Both the position numbers and the translations under genes were made by a program. From Candidatus Gastranaerophilales bacterium (GTDB taxonomy: Bacteria > Cyanobacteriota > Vampirovibrionia > Gastranaerophilales > Gastranaerophilaceae), in assembly GCA_944323395.1 (NCBI GenBank), contig CALUSI010000019.1:1-35437 (forward strand): a DNA stretch of 35,437 nucleotides. Reading direction: 5' to 3'. The notes below the pieces were generated by a model. That model was not told where the DNA came from, made no database searches, and saw nothing but the letters and a program-made list of their open reading frames with translations. Below, one piece after another: positions 33,181-35,437 of this stretch. Each line of letters opens with the position of its first letter. Positions within the stretch are counted from its first letter, which is position 1.

Positions 33181-33858
33181 ATGGACATATTAAAAAGACT
33201 GGAAAAAGAAGCAGATAAAAATTATCAGAAATTTAGTTCTTCCTTGCTCCCTAATATTAATAATGTTTTGGGTGTCAGACTTCCATTATTACGAAAATTG
33301 GCAAAGGAAATTGTGAAAGAAAATAAATTTAAAAGGTTTCTTTCTGGAAAAAAGCATAAATATATGGAAGAATATATGCTAAAAGGTATGTTAATTGGTC
33401 TTTTAAAAGAGCCTGTTGAAGAAATTATTAACTATATAAAATTATTTGTTCCTCAAATTGATAATTGGGCAGTATGTGACAGCTTCTGTAATAGCTTAAA
33501 ATTTACTAAATATAATTTAAAAGATGTATGGGATTTTCTTCAGCCGTATTTTGAATCTTCATCTGAGTATGAGATTCGTTTCGCTTATGTAATGTTGTTA
33601 AATTATTATCTTAGTGATGAATATATAGATAAGGTGTTTTGTTTAGTTGATAAATTTAAGGATGATAGATATTATGCAAAAATGAGTGTTGCTTGGCTTG
33701 TTTCGATTTGTTATATTAAATATCCATCGAAAACTGAACAATATTTAAAAAAATCAAAACTTGACAATTGGACTTATAACAAGAGTATACAAAAAATTTG
33801 TGAGTCTTTAAAAATAGATAAAGAAACAAAAATAAAACTAAGAATGATGAAACGCTAA
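33181..33858 (+). CDS. DNA alkylation repair protein, AlkD-like HEAT fold
   Basis: This 225-residue all-helical protein belongs to the AlkC/AlkD family, whose members remove bulky or cationic alkyl bases from DNA by a HEAT-repeat glycosylase. Family sequences visible are LGVRLPLLRKLAKEI at about 30-45, NWAVCDSFC, EIRFAYVMLLNYYL, KMSVAWLVS and NKSIQKICESL. The Trp and Asp of NWAVCD line up with the lesion-binding pocket. The frame is open from an ATG at 33166, but the family normally starts at the sequence MDILKRLEKEAD, so ATG 33181 is preferred. Neither start has a ribosome binding site. It ends four bases from the convergent SNF2 gene. Confidence 0.88.
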   Translation: MDILKRLEKEADKNYQKFSSSLLPNINNVLGVRLPLLRKLAKEIVKENKFKRFLSGKKHKYMEEYMLKGMLIGLLKEPVEEIINYIKLFVPQIDNWAVCDSFCNSLKFTKYNLKDVWDFLQPYFESSSEYEIRFAYVMLLNYYLSDEYIDKVFCLVDKFKDDRYYAKMSVAWLVSICYIKYPSKTEQYLKKSKLDNWTYNKSIQKICESLKIDKETKIKLRMMKR

Positions 33859-33862
33859 TTTT

Positions 33863-35437
33863 TTAGTCCAAAGTAAAAATATCTTGTAAATCAGCATAAG
33901 TAAGTGTTTTACCGATGTTTCTATCTACAGAAATTACAGAGTCTACAAGATTTCTTTTATCCATCTTTAATTTTTGAATTTTTTCTTCAACAGTATTCTT
34001 TGTAATTAACCTATATACAAATACTTTCTTGGTTTGTCCTATACGATAGGCTCTATCTGTAGCTTGATCTTCAACAGCAGGGTTCCACCAAGGATCATAA
34101 TGTATAACATAATCAGCACCAGTTAAATTCAAACCTGTACCGCCTGCTTTTAAACTTACTAAGAATATTGGAATTGAACTGTCGTTATTGAATCTTTCAA
34201 CAACTTCTTGTCTATTCTTTGTTGAACCTGTCAGGTATTCATGTTTTATACCTTCTTTTACAAGCCATTCTTTAACTATATCAAGCATATCTACAAATTG
34301 AGAGAATAGAAGAATTCTATGACCTTCAGATATAATTTCTTCAAGCATTGATTTTAATTGTTCAAATTTACCAGATGTTTCAATGCCCTTTTTATTTTCT
34401 TTATCATATAAACGAGGATGACAGCATATTTGACGTAATCTTAAAAGAGCAGAGAATATACTCAAGCGACTTTTCTCCAGTCCGTTTTCGGCAATGGATT
34501 TAAATAATTCTTCTTTTGTAGAATCCAATACTTCAAGATAGAAGTCTTTTTGTTCCGGAGTAAGTTCGCAGTATGTTATGTTTTCAACTTTATCAGGTAA
34601 GTCTTTTGCAACATCTCGTTTCATACGTCTTAAAATGAACGGATATATTTGTGATTTTAATCGTTTTTCAACAATTTTTTCGCCTCTGTCTACAATTGGA
34701 GTGACATATCTATAATTGAACTCTGACTGGTTTAATAAAAATCCCGGCATTAAAAAGTCAAATACAGACCATAATTCTTCCAATTTATTTTCTATTGGAG
34801 TACCTGATAGCGCAAGTTTATGTTGACCATTTAAAGTTTTAATACATTTTGCTGTCATTGATTCAGGATTTTTTATATTTTGAGATTCATCCAAAATAAT
34901 ATATCTAAACTCATATTTTTTTAGTTTTTCAATGTCTCGCCTAATCAGCGCATAACTAGTAATAATTATATCGTGTTTAGGTATTTCTTTAAAATGCTCT
35001 TTTCTGTCAACGCCCGATAATTTGAGACATTTCAATGTCGGTATAAATTTTTGTACTTCAGACTCCCAGTTAAAAACAACAGAAGTTGGGCATACAACTA
35101 AACTTGGTGCTTTTTTATCTTTTTCTTTTGCTTTCTGTAAAAGAGTTAATGCTTGCAGAGTCTTACCTAAACCCATATCATCGGCTAAGATACCGTTTAA
35201 ACCATATTTGTACAAGAACCATAACCAGCTAAACCCTTTATATTGGTATTCTCTGAGCTCTGCATTTACACCTTTTGGAAGCGGAGCATTATCCATTGTT
35301 GAAAATGTTGAAATTTGTTTCCAGAAACTTGAAAAACGACGGCTCATTTTTAATTTAAAGCCAAGGTTTTGCATTTCGGATAATAAACCGGCACGGTATG
35401 TTTTTACTATGTATCTGTTATCTTCATTTTTATATAC
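33863..35437 (-). CDS. SNF2-family DEAD-like helicase (5' partial)
   Basis: The frame is open from the right window edge, so the N-terminus lies outside and 524 residues are visible. These cover both RecA-like domains of a bacterial SNF2 (HepA/RapA-type) ATPase. Walker A is DDMGLGKT at visible residues 86-93, motif II is DESQ at 183-186 (DEAQ or DEAH is usual), and motif III is LSGTPIENKLEELWS. Further motifs are QICCHPRLY, LLFSQFVDML, AGGTGLNLTGAD and QATDRAYRIGQ. Such proteins move along double-stranded DNA or remodel protein-DNA complexes without unwinding. The missing part probably contains the bacterial SNF2-associated or SWIM-type N-terminal region. An apparent start at 35374 is internal. 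Confidence 0.95.
   Translation of the reverse strand, partial: VYKNEDNRYIVKTYRAGLLSEMQNLGFKLKMSRRFSSFWKQISTFSTMDNAPLPKGVNAELREYQYKGFSWLWFLYKYGLNGILADDMGLGKTLQALTLLQKAKEKDKKAPSLVVCPTSVVFNWESEVQKFIPTLKCLKLSGVDRKEHFKEIPKHDIIITSYALIRRDIEKLKKYEFRYIILDESQNIKNPESMTAKCIKTLNGQHKLALSGTPIENKLEELWSVFDFLMPGFLLNQSEFNYRYVTPIVDRGEKIVEKRLKSQIYPFILRRMKRDVAKDLPDKVENITYCELTPEQKDFYLEVLDSTKEELFKSIAENGLEKSRLSIFSALLRLRQICCHPRLYDKENKKGIETSGKFEQLKSMLEEIISEGHRILLFSQFVDMLDIVKEWLVKEGIKHEYLTGSTKNRQEVVERFNNDSSIPIFLVSLKAGGTGLNLTGADYVIHYDPWWNPAVEDQATDRAYRIGQTKKVFVYRLITKNTVEEKIQKLKMDKRNLVDSVISVDRNIGKTLTYADLQDIFTLD

Noticed and set aside
35372-35374. ATG start for the SNF2 helicase
   Set aside because: The frame continues without a stop for 21 codons to the window edge, and family members have a long N-terminal region.

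Overview
The window is AT-rich (about 30% GC by eye), densely coded and bacterial. It holds 27 protein genes (two cut by the window edges) and two tRNA genes. There is no phage, insertion sequence, CRISPR array or rRNA. An Mla-type lipid permease and the pilus retraction ATPase PilT point to a diderm with type IV pili. The low GC, the lineage-specific orphan proteins and the mix of housekeeping genes fit a gut member of the non-photosynthetic Cyanobacteria relatives (Vampirovibrionia/Gastranaerophilales). That placement is an inference from style, not a database match; another AT-rich diderm remains possible.

Layout. (1) 1-6337, + strand: a surface-glycan type cassette. A coiled-coil protein with a 47-residue tandem repeat (cut at its 5' end) is followed by four GT2 glycosyltransferases. 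The first two are close tandem paralogues, the third carries a C-terminal coiled coil, and the fourth has an N-terminal coiled coil. (2) 6407-8320: an orphan protein, then ftsZ with a strong terminator. (3) 8330-11173, - strand: a two-domain M16 zinc peptidase. (4) 11336-13113: a small membrane protein, then a - strand unit of tRNA-Gly(CCC), a HAD phosphatase and tRNA-Leu(CAA). (5) 13113-16742: mutL and an mlaE-like permease on +, convergent with pilT on -. (6) 16792-19696, - strand: two overlapping amino-acid transporter genes (APC and AGCS families), preceded by a 444-base gap with a - strand terminator hairpin. (7) 20141-21765: a TPR protein and a 42-residue small protein with an excellent ribosome binding site.

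(8) 21816-26206, - strand: a compact seven-gene run, the most unusual part of the window. Three successive pairs each consist of a small four-helix membrane protein followed by an exported protein. Each exported protein has a signal peptide ending just before Asp-Ile, a C-terminal membrane segment and a charged tail. Two of them carry WG repeats between these parts; the third has almost nothing between them. An MFS transporter closes the run. I read this as a triplicated two-gene envelope module of unknown function.

(9) 26350-35437: gpmI, an SGNH-hydrolase-like protein, valS, a DHH phosphoesterase, a zinc-ribbon protein, an AlkD-like DNA alkylation repair protein and the C-terminal part of a SNF2-family helicase that runs off the window.

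Five starts were revised from the longest open frame: the HAD phosphatase (12888), the 171-residue membrane protein (11336), ValS (28915), the short exported protein (25853) and the AlkD-like protein (33181). The evidence for each is given in its entry.
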